Positions 33,843 to 44,000 of a DNA stretch of 56,445 bases are shown here, piece after piece. The position numbers were made by a program, and so were the translations under genes. The DNA lies in assembly GCA_902788865.1 (NCBI GenBank), contig CADALZ010000013.1, positions 1-56,445 of the forward strand. The letters run 5' to 3'. The DNA is from an uncultured Bacteroidales bacterium (lineage in GTDB: Bacteria > Bacteroidota > Bacteroidia > Bacteroidales > Bacteroidaceae). The notes under the pieces were generated by a model. That model was not told where the DNA came from. It worked only from the letters and a program-made list of their open reading frames with translations, and did no database searches. Positions within the stretch are counted from its first letter, which is position 1, and the number at the start of each line of letters is the position of its first letter.

Positions 33843-34976
33843 ATGAAAAAAATTGCGTTTATGTTATTGTCAGTCCTGCTGGTAGGATGTGGTCAGACTA
33901 AGAAAAATGAGTTCATGACTCTAGATATGGGTAAGAGTTATCCAGAAAAAGAGCTCGTGCTGCAGGACTTTATGGAAGTGGAGTATGTGCCTCTGGAAAC
34001 CTCTGATGAGTTCTTGACTCGTGGGCATGTGGGAGATGTTGGGGAGAAATATATCGTTGTGATGAATAACTATGCTGAAGGAGATATTTTCTTGTTCGAC
34101 CGTCACACAGGACGTGGGGTGCGTAAGATAAATCACTTGGGACAGGGTCCAGGGGAGTATTCACAGGTGCTGGGGCTGGTGCTCGACGAGAAGAGCAACG
34201 AGCTTTTCGTCAATGATCCAGGTTCGAAGAAGATTCATGTGTATGATTTGGAGGGCGTCTTCAAGCGTTCATTAGATTATCCAGAGGGGAAGCAATTTTT
34301 CGATGTGCTCGATTTCGATGAAGATCACCTGATAGCTTATAACGTAGATGGCCTCTTCGATGATGGGGCAGAGAGGGGCGACAAAACTTTCCATACATTG
34401 TTTTCAAAACATGATGGCAGCATCACGGAGGATATCTATATCCCCTTTGATAATATCAATGCACCAGTAGTCAATCAAGATGGTATGTATGCCATCAGTA
34501 TATTAAACACCATCGACCGCTATAAGGATGGTATGCTCATTTCAGATACTTCATCGGATACGATCTATTTTTATTCCCAAGCCAAAACGCTTGAGCCTTT
34601 CATGGCTAAGGCACCGAACACTGGAACTGACTACTTCGTAACTATGGGAGCAATGACAGACCGCTATAGCTTCATACAGATTACCAAAAAGGAATTTAGT
34701 GGTCGTGGATTTCCTACCTCTGCATTGATGTATGACAAGCAAGAGCAGGCGCTCTATGATCCTATCGTGAAAAATGCTGATTTCATAGATGGGGAGAAAG
34801 TAAATATGCTGTATAATCCTATTAATAAAAAGGAGGTAACAGCCTTAGTGCTTTATGAGGCAGGTGACTTGGTAGAGGCGCTGGAGAATGATGAGTTGAG
34901 TGGCCCTCTGAAGGAAGTAGCTGCAAAGCTAACAGATGATGACAATCCAGTCATCATGCTGATGAAGGAGAAGTGA
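33843..34976 (+). CDS. Six-bladed beta-propeller lipoprotein 6
   Basis: The 377-residue lipoprotein has leader MKKIAFMLLSVLLVGC, lipid Cys about residue 16. It shares VEYVPLETSDEFLTR and blade motif GQGPGEY with propeller 5. Cotranscribed with the TlpA-like gene, suggesting that the two act together. No terminator is obvious after it, only an AT-rich stretch. Confidence 0.8.
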   Translation: MKKIAFMLLSVLLVGCGQTKKNEFMTLDMGKSYPEKELVLQDFMEVEYVPLETSDEFLTRGHVGDVGEKYIVVMNNYAEGDIFLFDRHTGRGVRKINHLGQGPGEYSQVLGLVLDEKSNELFVNDPGSKKIHVYDLEGVFKRSLDYPEGKQFFDVLDFDEDHLIAYNVDGLFDDGAERGDKTFHTLFSKHDGSITEDIYIPFDNINAPVVNQDGMYAISILNTIDRYKDGMLISDTSSDTIYFYSQAKTLEPFMAKAPNTGTDYFVTMGAMTDRYSFIQITKKEFSGRGFPTSALMYDKQEQALYDPIVKNADFIDGEKVNMLYNPINKKEVTALVLYEAGDLVEALENDELSGPLKEVAAKLTDDDNPVIMLMKEK

Positions 34977-35070
34977 TTTATGAGCCTTAAGAGTGTTTTA
35001 AGAATCTTTTAAGGGAGAAAGAGATGTTTTTTTCTTTACATATACTATTTTTGTGAATTGAGTTTGGGCA

Positions 35071-35253
35071 CTGAACTGTGGACTGAACTGAAATTGCACC
35101 ATCTGACAGCTTATTTACTATCTTTACGAAGACAAAAATGCTGCAGAATAGGCTGCATTAATAATATTTAACGGGCTAAGTAAACGTTCAAACGGATTAT
35201 TTTAGTTTATTTGCAAAGGCATAAGAATAGGACAATTTTTAACGACTATAGAA
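35071..35253 (+). promoter_or_regulatory. Leader and promoter of the RND efflux operon, homologous to the TlpA leader
   Basis: CTGAACTGTGGACTGAACT (35071-35089) lies 30 bp before the -7 TAtcTTTA (35119-35126), the same distance as in the TlpA leader. Then come a stem AATGC/GCATT (35137-35141 with 35155-35159), ATTTAACGGGCT and TTTAGTTTATTTGCAAA. The region 34977-35070 holds nothing else recognisable. Confidence 0.68.
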
Positions 35254-36315
35254 ATGAAGTTGAAGATACTTTTTTCTGGGCTGATGCTGGCCAGTATGCT
35301 GGCTGCCTGTGGAGGTGGTGCAGAGCGCACTGCCGAAGAGGAAGGCGTGGAGACTGCCTTGCCTCAGGAGGAGGCACAGGTGACGGTGATGACGGTGAAG
35401 CGCCAGGCTTTCAACCATGAGCTGGTGAGCAACGGCAAGGTGACCTCGCAGCAATATACAGACCTCTACTTCCGTCGTGCGGAGGTAGTGGCACACGTGT
35501 ATGTGAAAAATGGCGACTATGTGCGCCGTGGGCAGAAGTTGGCAGAGCTGGATCTCTTTCCCTTCGAGAATGAACTGACGCAGCGTAAGAACAGCCTGGA
35601 TCAGGCTACGCTGGAGATGCAGGATGTGCTGATAGGGCAGGGCTATGCACCTGACCATATGGAGGCTGTGCCTGCTGATGTGCTGCAACTGGCCAGGGTG
35701 AAAAGTGGCTACGAGCAGCAGAAAGCGCTCTATGAGGCAGCGCAGCATGATCTGCAGCAGGCCACGCTCACAGCACCCATGGATGGGCGGGTGGCCAACC
35801 TCTTTCAGAAACCCATGAATATGGCCAATACCAGTGAGGCGTTCTGTCGCATAGTGAGTACTGGTGGCATGGAGGTGGACTTCAACGTGCTGGAGAGCGA
35901 ACTCCCTCTTATAAAGATAGGTGACAAGGTGGAGGTGACTCCATACGCTCAGGCTTCAGGCAGTGTGCAGGGCAGCGTGAGTGAGATAAATCCGCTGGTA
36001 GATGCCAACGGCATGGTGCGTGTGCGTGCCAGAGTGAGTGGGCGCAACCTCTTCGATGGCATGAACGTGCGCGTGAGTGTGAAGCGTGCCGTGCCCGACC
36101 AGTTGGTGGTTCCAAAGACAGCAGTGGTGCTGCGCTCAGACAGGCAGGTGCTCTTCACTCTGGAGAACGGACGAGCTTACTGGAACTACGTGAAGACTGG
36201 GCTGGAGAACCTGACGGAATACACCATCATCGACGGACTGGAAGAGGGTAAGCAGGTGATAGTGACAGGCAATGTCAACCTCGCTCACGAGAGCCCTGTG
36301 AAGATTGAGAATTGA
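35254..36315 (+). CDS. RND efflux periplasmic adaptor (membrane fusion) lipoprotein
   Basis: The 353-residue protein has leader MKLKILFSGLMLASMLAAC, lipid Cys about residue 20. Barrel-sandwich/lipoyl halves lie about 55-95 (AHVYVKNGDYVRRGQKLAEL) and 165-200 (ATLTAPMDGRVANLF), separated by a short hairpin; then beta-barrel and membrane-proximal domains (FDGMNVRVSVKRAVPDQLVV). It links the inner-membrane pump to the outer-membrane channel. The final residues KIEN and the stop codon are encoded by a heptad-repeat element. First gene of the efflux operon. Confidence 0.92.
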   Translation: MKLKILFSGLMLASMLAACGGGAERTAEEEGVETALPQEEAQVTVMTVKRQAFNHELVSNGKVTSQQYTDLYFRRAEVVAHVYVKNGDYVRRGQKLAELDLFPFENELTQRKNSLDQATLEMQDVLIGQGYAPDHMEAVPADVLQLARVKSGYEQQKALYEAAQHDLQQATLTAPMDGRVANLFQKPMNMANTSEAFCRIVSTGGMEVDFNVLESELPLIKIGDKVEVTPYAQASGSVQGSVSEINPLVDANGMVRVRARVSGRNLFDGMNVRVSVKRAVPDQLVVPKTAVVLRSDRQVLFTLENGRAYWNYVKTGLENLTEYTIIDGLEEGKQVIVTGNVNLAHESPVKIEN

Positions 36316-36392
36316 GGATTAAGCTGCGCTGTCAGCAATGCGTAAACCCATTCGGATGGCAATTTTCAACCCTCAATCCTCAATCCTCAATA
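36304..36392. repeat. Heptad-armed hairpin element, locus 1
   Basis: Left arm ATTGAGA-ATTGAGG-ATT, core with GCTGCGC ... CCCATTCGGATGG, right arm of four (C/T)CTCAAT-type units. The left arm contains the stop codon of the adaptor gene. The core is related to those at 50948 and 55165. Elsewhere in the gap 36316-36417 only AT-rich sequence is seen before the pump gene. Confidence 0.75.
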
Positions 36393-36417
36393 ATATTAAA
36401 TTTTAATTTTTTTTGTT

Positions 36418-39400
36418 TTGGTAAAGTTCCTATTACAACGCCCCATAGCCGTATTCATGGCATTCCTGGCATGCTTCATTGTGGGTTTCATCACCTACAA
36501 TCTGCTGCCTGTGTCTATGCTGCCCGATATCGCCATTCCGCAAATCACGGTACAGGTGACAGGAGAGAATGCTTCTGCCCGAGAACTGGAAAATACGGTA
36601 GTGGCTCCTGTGCGCAGACAGCTGCTGCAGGTGGCTGGTCTGAAGGAGCTGCGCAGTGAGACGCGCGACGGACTGGGGCTGGTAAGGCTGGAGTTTGACT
36701 TTGGCACAAATACTGACTTGGCTTTCATAGAGGTGAATGAGAAGATAGACGCGGCCATGAACAACCTCTCCAAAGAGGTGGCTCGCCCTAAGGCCATGAA
36801 GGCCAGTGCCACAGACATCCCCGTGCTCTACGTGAACATGACACTGAAAAACGATATCCCCTACGAGCCTACCACAGAAAGTCTGTTCTTGGAGATGTGC
36901 CAGCTGGCTGAGAATATCGTCAAACGCCGCATAGAGCAGCTGCCAGAGGTCGCTATAGCCGATATCACAGGCATCCCTGGGCAGCAACTTCAGATAGTGC
37001 CCGACAATAATCGTATGGCCATGATGGGGGTGACCATAGAGGATATAGAGCGAGCGCTCAGCGTGAACAATGTGGAACCTGGCAGCATGCTGGTGCGCGA
37101 TGGATACTATGAGTATAACATCCGCATGGACAATCTGCTGCGTACGCCAGAGGATGTGCAGAATATATACATCAACAAGGGGGACCGCTTATTCCAGCTG
37201 AAGGACTTCTGCCAGATAGACGTAGCATCGAAGAAGGAGACGGGACGAAGCCTGAGCGCAGGCAAGCGGGCCGTGACGCTGGCTATCATCAAGCAGAGCG
37301 ATGAGAACATGGATCGCATGAAGGAGAAGCTCAACGAGACGATTGACTACTTCCGCCAGAACTATCCGCAGGTGGATTTCAGCATCAGTCGCAACCAGAC
37401 CGAGCTGCTGGACTATACCATCTCAAACCTCCAGCAGAACCTCATGCTGGGCCTGCTGTTCATCTTCATCGTGAGCGTTTTCTTCCTGGGCGATGTGCGC
37501 TCGCCGCTGGTGATAGGCATCAGCATGGTGGTGAGCATCGTGATAACTTTCTTCCTGTTCTACCTCTTTGGCGTGTCGCTCAATGTGATTTCGCTCTCAG
37601 GACTCATCCTCGCTGTGGGTATGATGATAGACAGCAGCATCATCGTCACAGAGAACATCTCGCAGTATAAGGAGCGTGGCTACACGCTGATGGATGCCTG
37701 CGCTGCTGGTACCACAGAGATGATTACGCCCATGCTGAGCTCCAACCTCACCACCATAGCCGTCTTTGTGCCCTTGATATTCATGAGTGGCATTGCAGGT
37801 GCCATCTTCACAGACCAGGCGTTCTCCATCACGGTGGGCTTGGCTGTGTCATACATCACAGGCATCATGCTGCTGCCAGTGCTCTATTTCTTGCTCTATA
37901 GCAAACATGCAGAGATGCAAATATTCAAAAATGCAAATACACCTACACGCCAACACATTCATTCGCTTCAACGCTTCTACGATCGTGGCATAGCTTGGGT
38001 GTTCAGCCACAAAGCACTCACCCTCACGCTCACTGCGCTGACCATTCCTGCCTGCATAGCCCTATTCATCTTTATGAAGAAGGAGCGCATGCCAGAGATT
38101 GACCAGAATGAGCTGATAGCACGCATAGAGTGGAACGAGAACATCCATGTGGAGGAGAACAATCAGCGGGTGAACCTACTCTTGAAGTCGATAGAAGGGC
38201 AGGTCACTGAGCATGAGGTGTATGTGGGCATACAAGACTATCTGCTGGCCAGCGGCACAGACGAGCTCACGGCCACAGAGGCAGAGGTGTATCTCAAGAC
38301 AGAGGAGCCCAGCCAGATAGCTCCGCTGCAGCAGGCAGTGGGCGAGTGGCTGAAGCAGCAATATGGGCAGGCGGTGGTGACATTCTCTCCGCCAGAGACC
38401 ATCTTTGAGAAGTTGTTTGTGACAGGGGAACCTGATGTGGTGGCAAAGTTGCGCTTGATGAACCGCAATGCCTCGCCAGAACCCGAAAACCTACGTGCCA
38501 TGCAGGCCGAGATAGCGAAGAAAACCCAGCGACAGACGGAGGATATCCCCTGGAGCAGTCAGCTCAACCTGAGAGTAGATCATGAGAAGTTGCTGCTCTA
38601 TAATGTAGCCTACGACGAGGTGGACCGTGTGCTGCGCACCGCATTCAGGGAGAATCTGGTCTCTACGCTGCATTCCTATCAGCAGTATCTCACCATCAGC
38701 ATCGCTGGCGAAGAGCGCAGTGTGAACAGGGTGCTGGCAGAGACCTTGGTGCAGACCACGCCTAATGCAGGGGGGCAGGTCTATCAAATTCCGCTGCGGG
38801 AGTTGGTGAAGGCAGAACCCTCCGAAGACCTGAAGAGCATCATTGCCGATGATAATGGGGAATATGTGCCACTGAATTATTACCTGGCAGGAGGTGAGCA
38901 ACGCCTGATGAATGAGGTGCGCAGTGTGGTGTCGCAGCATGCCGACTGGGATGTGGACTTCGGAGGCAGCTTCCTCGACAATGAGGCGATGCTGGGCGAA
39001 CTGGCCATCATCCTCTTGGTGTCTGTGCTACTGATGTATTTCATCATGTGCGCCCAGTTCGAGAGCTTCATCCAGCCGCTTATCGTGCTGGCGGAGATTC
39101 CTATAGACACGGCTTTCGCACTCATCACCCTGTGGATCTTTGGGCATACGCTCAACCTGATGTCGGCCATAGGCATCATCGTGACGTGTGGTATCGTGGT
39201 GAACGACTCTATCTTGAAGCTCGACAGCATCAACGAACTGCGTAAGCAGGGCATGCCTCTCTACGAGGCCATACATACGGCTGGTAGCCGCCGCCTGCGT
39301 CCTATCATCATGACGTCGCTCACCACCATCTTTGCCATGGTGCCACTGCTTTTCACCTCCGACATAGGGTCTGAGATGCAGCGCCCATTGGCCATAGCCA

Positions 39401-39498
39401 TGATAGGGGCCATGATCATGGGTACGCTGGTGAGCCTCTTTGTGGTACCATTGATATATTATAAAATGCAAAAATGCAATAATGCAAAAATGCAATAA
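36418..39498 (+). CDS. RND efflux pump inner-membrane transporter 1
   Basis: The 1026-residue member of the HAE1/AcrB-like RND superfamily is a proton-driven antiporter with 12 helices and two large periplasmic loops. It starts MVKFLLQRPIAVFMAF, so initiation is at a TTG (36418). In helix 4 the usual DD pair is reduced to ID-SS (AVGMMIDSSIIVTENI), keeping one Asp. An in-frame stretch at about residues 497-515 (KHAEMQIFKNANTP) and the last ten residues come from ATGCAAA-type short repeats. Partner genes are the adaptor upstream and the TolC-like channel and second RND pump downstream. Confidence 0.92.
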   Translation: MVKFLLQRPIAVFMAFLACFIVGFITYNLLPVSMLPDIAIPQITVQVTGENASARELENTVVAPVRRQLLQVAGLKELRSETRDGLGLVRLEFDFGTNTDLAFIEVNEKIDAAMNNLSKEVARPKAMKASATDIPVLYVNMTLKNDIPYEPTTESLFLEMCQLAENIVKRRIEQLPEVAIADITGIPGQQLQIVPDNNRMAMMGVTIEDIERALSVNNVEPGSMLVRDGYYEYNIRMDNLLRTPEDVQNIYINKGDRLFQLKDFCQIDVASKKETGRSLSAGKRAVTLAIIKQSDENMDRMKEKLNETIDYFRQNYPQVDFSISRNQTELLDYTISNLQQNLMLGLLFIFIVSVFFLGDVRSPLVIGISMVVSIVITFFLFYLFGVSLNVISLSGLILAVGMMIDSSIIVTENISQYKERGYTLMDACAAGTTEMITPMLSSNLTTIAVFVPLIFMSGIAGAIFTDQAFSITVGLAVSYITGIMLLPVLYFLLYSKHAEMQIFKNANTPTRQHIHSLQRFYDRGIAWVFSHKALTLTLTALTIPACIALFIFMKKERMPEIDQNELIARIEWNENIHVEENNQRVNLLLKSIEGQVTEHEVYVGIQDYLLASGTDELTATEAEVYLKTEEPSQIAPLQQAVGEWLKQQYGQAVVTFSPPETIFEKLFVTGEPDVVAKLRLMNRNASPEPENLRAMQAEIAKKTQRQTEDIPWSSQLNLRVDHEKLLLYNVAYDEVDRVLRTAFRENLVSTLHSYQQYLTISIAGEERSVNRVLAETLVQTTPNAGGQVYQIPLRELVKAEPSEDLKSIIADDNGEYVPLNYYLAGGEQRLMNEVRSVVSQHADWDVDFGGSFLDNEAMLGELAIILLVSVLLMYFIMCAQFESFIQPLIVLAEIPIDTAFALITLWIFGHTLNLMSAIGIIVTCGIVVNDSILKLDSINELRKQGMPLYEAIHTAGSRRLRPIIMTSLTTIFAMVPLLFTSDIGSEMQRPLAIAMIGAMIMGTLVSLFVVPLIYYKMQKCNNAKMQ

Positions 39499-39522
39499 TT
39501 AAAAGATTAAAAAATTAAAAGA
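39466..39522. repeat. Short tandem repeats at the pump 1 / channel gene boundary
   Basis: ATGCAAAA/ATGCAATA units (39466-39497) encode the C-terminus of pump 1 and its stop; ATTAAAA-type heptads (39498-39521) fill the 23 nt before the channel gene ATG. Confidence 0.75.
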
Positions 39523-41000
39523 TGAAGAAACTAAGCATCATATTGATAGGGCTGTTCTTCTGCATGAGTTTGCAGGCACAGTTGCGTCTGACGCTCGGCA
39601 GGGTGATAGAGATGGCGGCAGACAGCTCGCTGACGGCCTTCCGCAACCAGAACATGTATCTGGCGGGCTACTGGGAGTATCGCACCTATCAGGCCAACCG
39701 CCTGCCCAGCCTCACGCTGAACCTCACACCTGCCAGGTATTATCGCTACATTACCCAGCGCTACGACTCTGGACAAGACATCGACGTGTATCGTGAACAG
39801 CAGATGTTCAGCGCCTCTGGAGGACTCAATATCTCGCAGAACTTCGACCTCACTGGTGGTACGTTCTACATAGATACCGACTTGGACTATATGCGCAACT
39901 TCGGCTCGCAGACCTATACACAGTATTCCAGCGTGCCTCTGCGCATTGGCTATCAGCAGAATCTGCTGGGCTACAACCCTTTCCGCTGGGAGCGCAAGAT
40001 AGAGCCACTGAAGTATGAAAAGGTGAAGAAGCAATACATCTATAACACAGAGCAGATGTCCGAGGAGGCTGTGTCTTATTTCTTCGAACTGGCACTGGCT
40101 CAGGCGGAACTGGAGTTGGCGCAAGAGAACTTGATTTCTACAGATACGCTCTATAAGATAGGGGTGCAGCGACAGAAGATTGCAGCCATCTCACAGGCCG
40201 ACCTGCTCACGCTGAGGCTCGACCATGTGAATGCGCAGAACACCCTCCAGAATGCGGAGATAGCCGTGAAGCGTGCCATGTTCTCGCTGGCTACGTTCCT
40301 CAATATCGACAAAGACACAGACATCACCCTCGACTTGCCAGGAAAACCCACCAACAAGACCATCACGGTGGAGGAGGCTCTGGCCAAGGCAGAGGAGAAC
40401 AATCCCACCTACTTGGAGCAGGAGCAGAATGTGCTGGAGGCAGAGCAGAGCCTCGACCGTGCCAAGATGGAGGCACGCTTCAATGCCAGCGTGAATGCCA
40501 GTGTGGGCTTCAATCAGGTGGCCGACAAGCTCAGTGAGGCCTATCGACACCCACTGCGCCAAGACTTGGTGCAGTTCACCGTGAGCATCCCACTGGTGGA
40601 CTGGGGCGTTCGTCGGGGTAGGGTGAACATGGCGAAGAACAACCTCAATGTGGTACGCACTTCGGCTGATCAGGAGCGCCAGAGCGTAGAGAAGGAAATC
40701 ATCGTCACCGTGAGCGACTTCAACATCCAGCAGCGGCTCATCGCCAGTGCCGAGGAAGCCCTCGACCTGGCCATTCAGGCACATGAGCAAACACGCCAGC
40801 GTTTCATCATAGGCCGTGCAGATGTCAACAGCCTCACACTCTCACTGAATAGGCAGCAAGAAGCGCAGAAAAACTACATACAGGCCCTGCGCAACTACTG
40901 GCAAGATTACTATAAAATCAGGCGACTCACGCTGCACGACTTCGAAAGCGGCTTCTCACTCTCGGATAAGTTCGACTATGCAGTAGGCATGTATCGATGA
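39522..41000 (+). CDS. TolC-family outer-membrane efflux channel
   Basis: The 492-residue protein has signal peptide MKKLSIILIGLFFCMSLQA and two outer-membrane-efflux (OEP) repeats, each with long helices (e.g. SEEAVSYFFELALAQAELEL and QERQSVEKEIIVTVSDFNIQ). It forms a trimeric channel across the outer membrane and periplasm. The stop codon overlaps the start of the second pump (ATGA, 40997-41000), indicating translational coupling. Confidence 0.93.
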   Translation: MKKLSIILIGLFFCMSLQAQLRLTLGRVIEMAADSSLTAFRNQNMYLAGYWEYRTYQANRLPSLTLNLTPARYYRYITQRYDSGQDIDVYREQQMFSASGGLNISQNFDLTGGTFYIDTDLDYMRNFGSQTYTQYSSVPLRIGYQQNLLGYNPFRWERKIEPLKYEKVKKQYIYNTEQMSEEAVSYFFELALAQAELELAQENLISTDTLYKIGVQRQKIAAISQADLLTLRLDHVNAQNTLQNAEIAVKRAMFSLATFLNIDKDTDITLDLPGKPTNKTITVEEALAKAEENNPTYLEQEQNVLEAEQSLDRAKMEARFNASVNASVGFNQVADKLSEAYRHPLRQDLVQFTVSIPLVDWGVRRGRVNMAKNNLNVVRTSADQERQSVEKEIIVTVSDFNIQQRLIASAEEALDLAIQAHEQTRQRFIIGRADVNSLTLSLNRQQEAQKNYIQALRNYWQDYYKIRRLTLHDFESGFSLSDKFDYAVGMYR

Positions 41001-44000
41001 AGAATAAGCTCGCCATATCGTCCTTCACACTTATCGTGGCGTTTGTGGCGCTCTCACTGATAGGTCTGGCTTTGCTGCCCATGTTGCCAGTGAAGCTCAA
41101 CCCCTCACGCTCCCTGCCTTCGCTCACCGTCTCTTTCTCCATGCCAGGAAACTCCTCCCGTGTCATAGAGACCGAGGTCACCAGCAAGCTGGAGGGCATG
41201 CTGGCACGCGTGGTTGGCATAGAGAAGGTGGAGTCTGTGTCCGACAATGGCAGTGGGCGCATCACCATGCAGCTCGACAAGCATGCCGATATAGACATGC
41301 TGCGCTTCGAGGTCTCCACCATCATCCGCCAGACGTGGCCAGAGCTGCCAGCAGGCGTGAGCTACCCCATCATCAGCACGCAGCAGACAGACGATGAGGC
41401 TTCGCGGCCCTTCCTCACCTATACCATCAACGCGCCCGTAGATCCTTACATGATACAGCAGTGGGCAGAGATGAACATGAAGCCCGTGCTGGGACAGTTG
41501 GCTGGCATCTATAGGGTAGATCTCTCTGGGGCTACACCCCAAGAGTGGCGCCTCACCTACGACAATCGGCAGTTGGCTCAGCATGGCATCAGCGTGGCCG
41601 ATGTGCAGGTAGCCATTGCCAACCATCTGGGCAGAGAGTTCATGGGCATTGTGGCCTTAGAGCATAGCAGTGGTGATAGAGAGTGGATCAGGGTGGCCAA
41701 GACGGGCTCCTACGAAGACCTGAACCTGAAGACCATCTTCGTGCGCACAGCCCAGGGAGAGCTTATTTCGCTGGATAAGTTGCTCAGTGTCACCCACGTG
41801 CAGCAAGAGCCCACCAGCTACTACCGCATCAATGGTCTCAACTCGGTCTATATGAACCTCACGGCCGAGGAGAGTGCCAACCAGCTGCGTCTGGCCAGCC
41901 AGGTGAAGGCGGCCATGCAGCGTCTGGAAGCCTTGCTCCCTGCTGGCTATGAAGTGCATACGGGCTACGATGCCACAGAATACATCCAAGACGAGCTTAG
42001 CAAAATCTACTTCCGCACGGGCCTCACTGTCCTTATCTTGCTGGCCTTTGTGGCGCTCATCACCCTCAATCGTAAATACCTCTTCCTCATCGTGTGCAGC
42101 CTCACGGTGAATATCTGCATCGCCCTGATATTCTACTACCTCTTTGGGCTGGAGATTCAGATCTATTCGTTGGCAGGCATCACCATCTCGCTCAATCTGG
42201 TGATAGACAATACCATCGTCATGTCCGACCATCTGATGCGTAAGCGCAACCTGCAGGCCTTCCTGTCCATTCTGGCAGCTACGCTCACCACGATAGGCGC
42301 ATTGGTCATCATCTTCTTCATGGACGAGAAGGTGCGCCTCAACTTGCAGGACTTTGCGGCCGTGGTCATCATCAATCTGGCCGTTTCGCTGCTGGTGGCC
42401 CTCTTCTTCGTGCCCTCGCTCATGGAGAAGATAGGGCTGGAAAATCGGCAGAAGCATCGCCTGCACAGCTGGCGGCATCGTTGGGCCGTGCACATCACCA
42501 GCGCCTATCAGTGGCTCATCGGCCAGTTGGTGCGCTATCGCGTAGCTGCCTGTTTGCTCTTGGTGCTGGCCTTTGGTCTGCCAGTCTATATGCTGCCAGA
42601 GAAGGCAGAAGGCGAGGGATTCTGGGCGCAGATGTACAACAAGGTCTTTGGCAGTGAGACCTACCAACAGTCCGTGAAGCCCTATGTAGATACAGTCTTA
42701 GGTGGCACGCTGCGCCTCTTTGCCGACAAGGTGCGCAGTTCCAGCTACTACAGCCGTGGGGTGGGCGAAGTGGTGCTCAGCGTCTATGCCACCCTGCCCA
42801 ATGGCAGCACGCTGGAGCAGATGAACACCCTCATAGGAAAGATGGAAGCCTACCTCAGTGAGTTTCAGGAGATACGGCAGTTCCAGACCTATATCTACAA
42901 CCCCTATCAGGCGCGCATCAGCATCTATTTCAAGAAAGCCTACGAGCGTGGCGGATTCCCCTATACACTGAAGTCCGACATCATCAGCAAGGCCCTCACG
43001 CTGGGCGGAGGCAGCTGGAGCGTCACAGGTCTGCAAGACCAAGGCTTCAGCAACGATGTGCGAGAGACGGCAGGCTCCATGCGCGTCACCATGTACGGCT
43101 ACAACTACGATGAGCTATATGCGCAGGCAGAGCGACTGAAGAGCAAGCTGCTGGAGCGTCGCCGCATCCGCGATGTGCTCATCAACTCCGAATACACCTT
43201 CTGGAAGAACGACTACAGCGAGTATTACCTCAAGCTCGACAAGGAGGCCATGGCGCAAGAAGGCATCTCAGCCCTACAACTCTTCACCGCCATCCGTCCG
43301 CTCTATACACGAAACCAGCACATGGGTAGCATCGTGGTGGACAACCAGTCTGAAAACCTCAAGCTCACCTCGCAGCAGAGTGAAGAATATGACGTCTGGG
43401 CACTGGTGAACGTCCCCTTCCAGATAGGCGACAGATTCTATAAGTTGGCCGATTTTGCCACGCTGGAGAAAGGGCAGTCGCCCCAGGAAGTGGCAAAAGA
43501 AGATCAGCAATACCGCCTCTGCGTGCAGTATGAATACGTAGGCTCCAGCGAGCAAGGCCGCAAGCTGCTCAAGCAAGATGTCGAAGAACTGCGTCCCACG
43601 CTGCCTATGGGCTACAGCATCGAGCTCGACGATTCCTACTACACCTTCAGTTCGCAGAGTAATGGTCAGTACGCCCTCCTGCTGCTGGTCGTTGTCATCA
43701 TCATCTTCATCACCTCCATTCTCTTCAACTCCCTGAAGCAGCCCATGGCCATTGTCTTCGTGATTCCCATCTCCTATATAGGTGTGTTCCTCACATTCTA
43801 CATCTTCAACCTCAGTTTCGACCAAGGCGGTTTTGCCTCCTTCGTGCTGCTTTGCGGTATCACGGTGAATGCCAGCATCTATATCATGAACGAGTTCAAT
43901 AAGATACGCCAGCGCTACCCCCGCCTGTCGCCAGTGCGCGCCTACACCAAGGCGTGGAACGCCAAGATCATCCCCATTTTCCTCACGGTGGTCTCCACCA

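Noticed and set aside
36312-36659. Plus-strand frame overlapping the end of the adaptor and the start of RND pump 1
   Set aside because: It reads through the repeat element and then an alternative frame of the pump; the pump frame has all family motifs.
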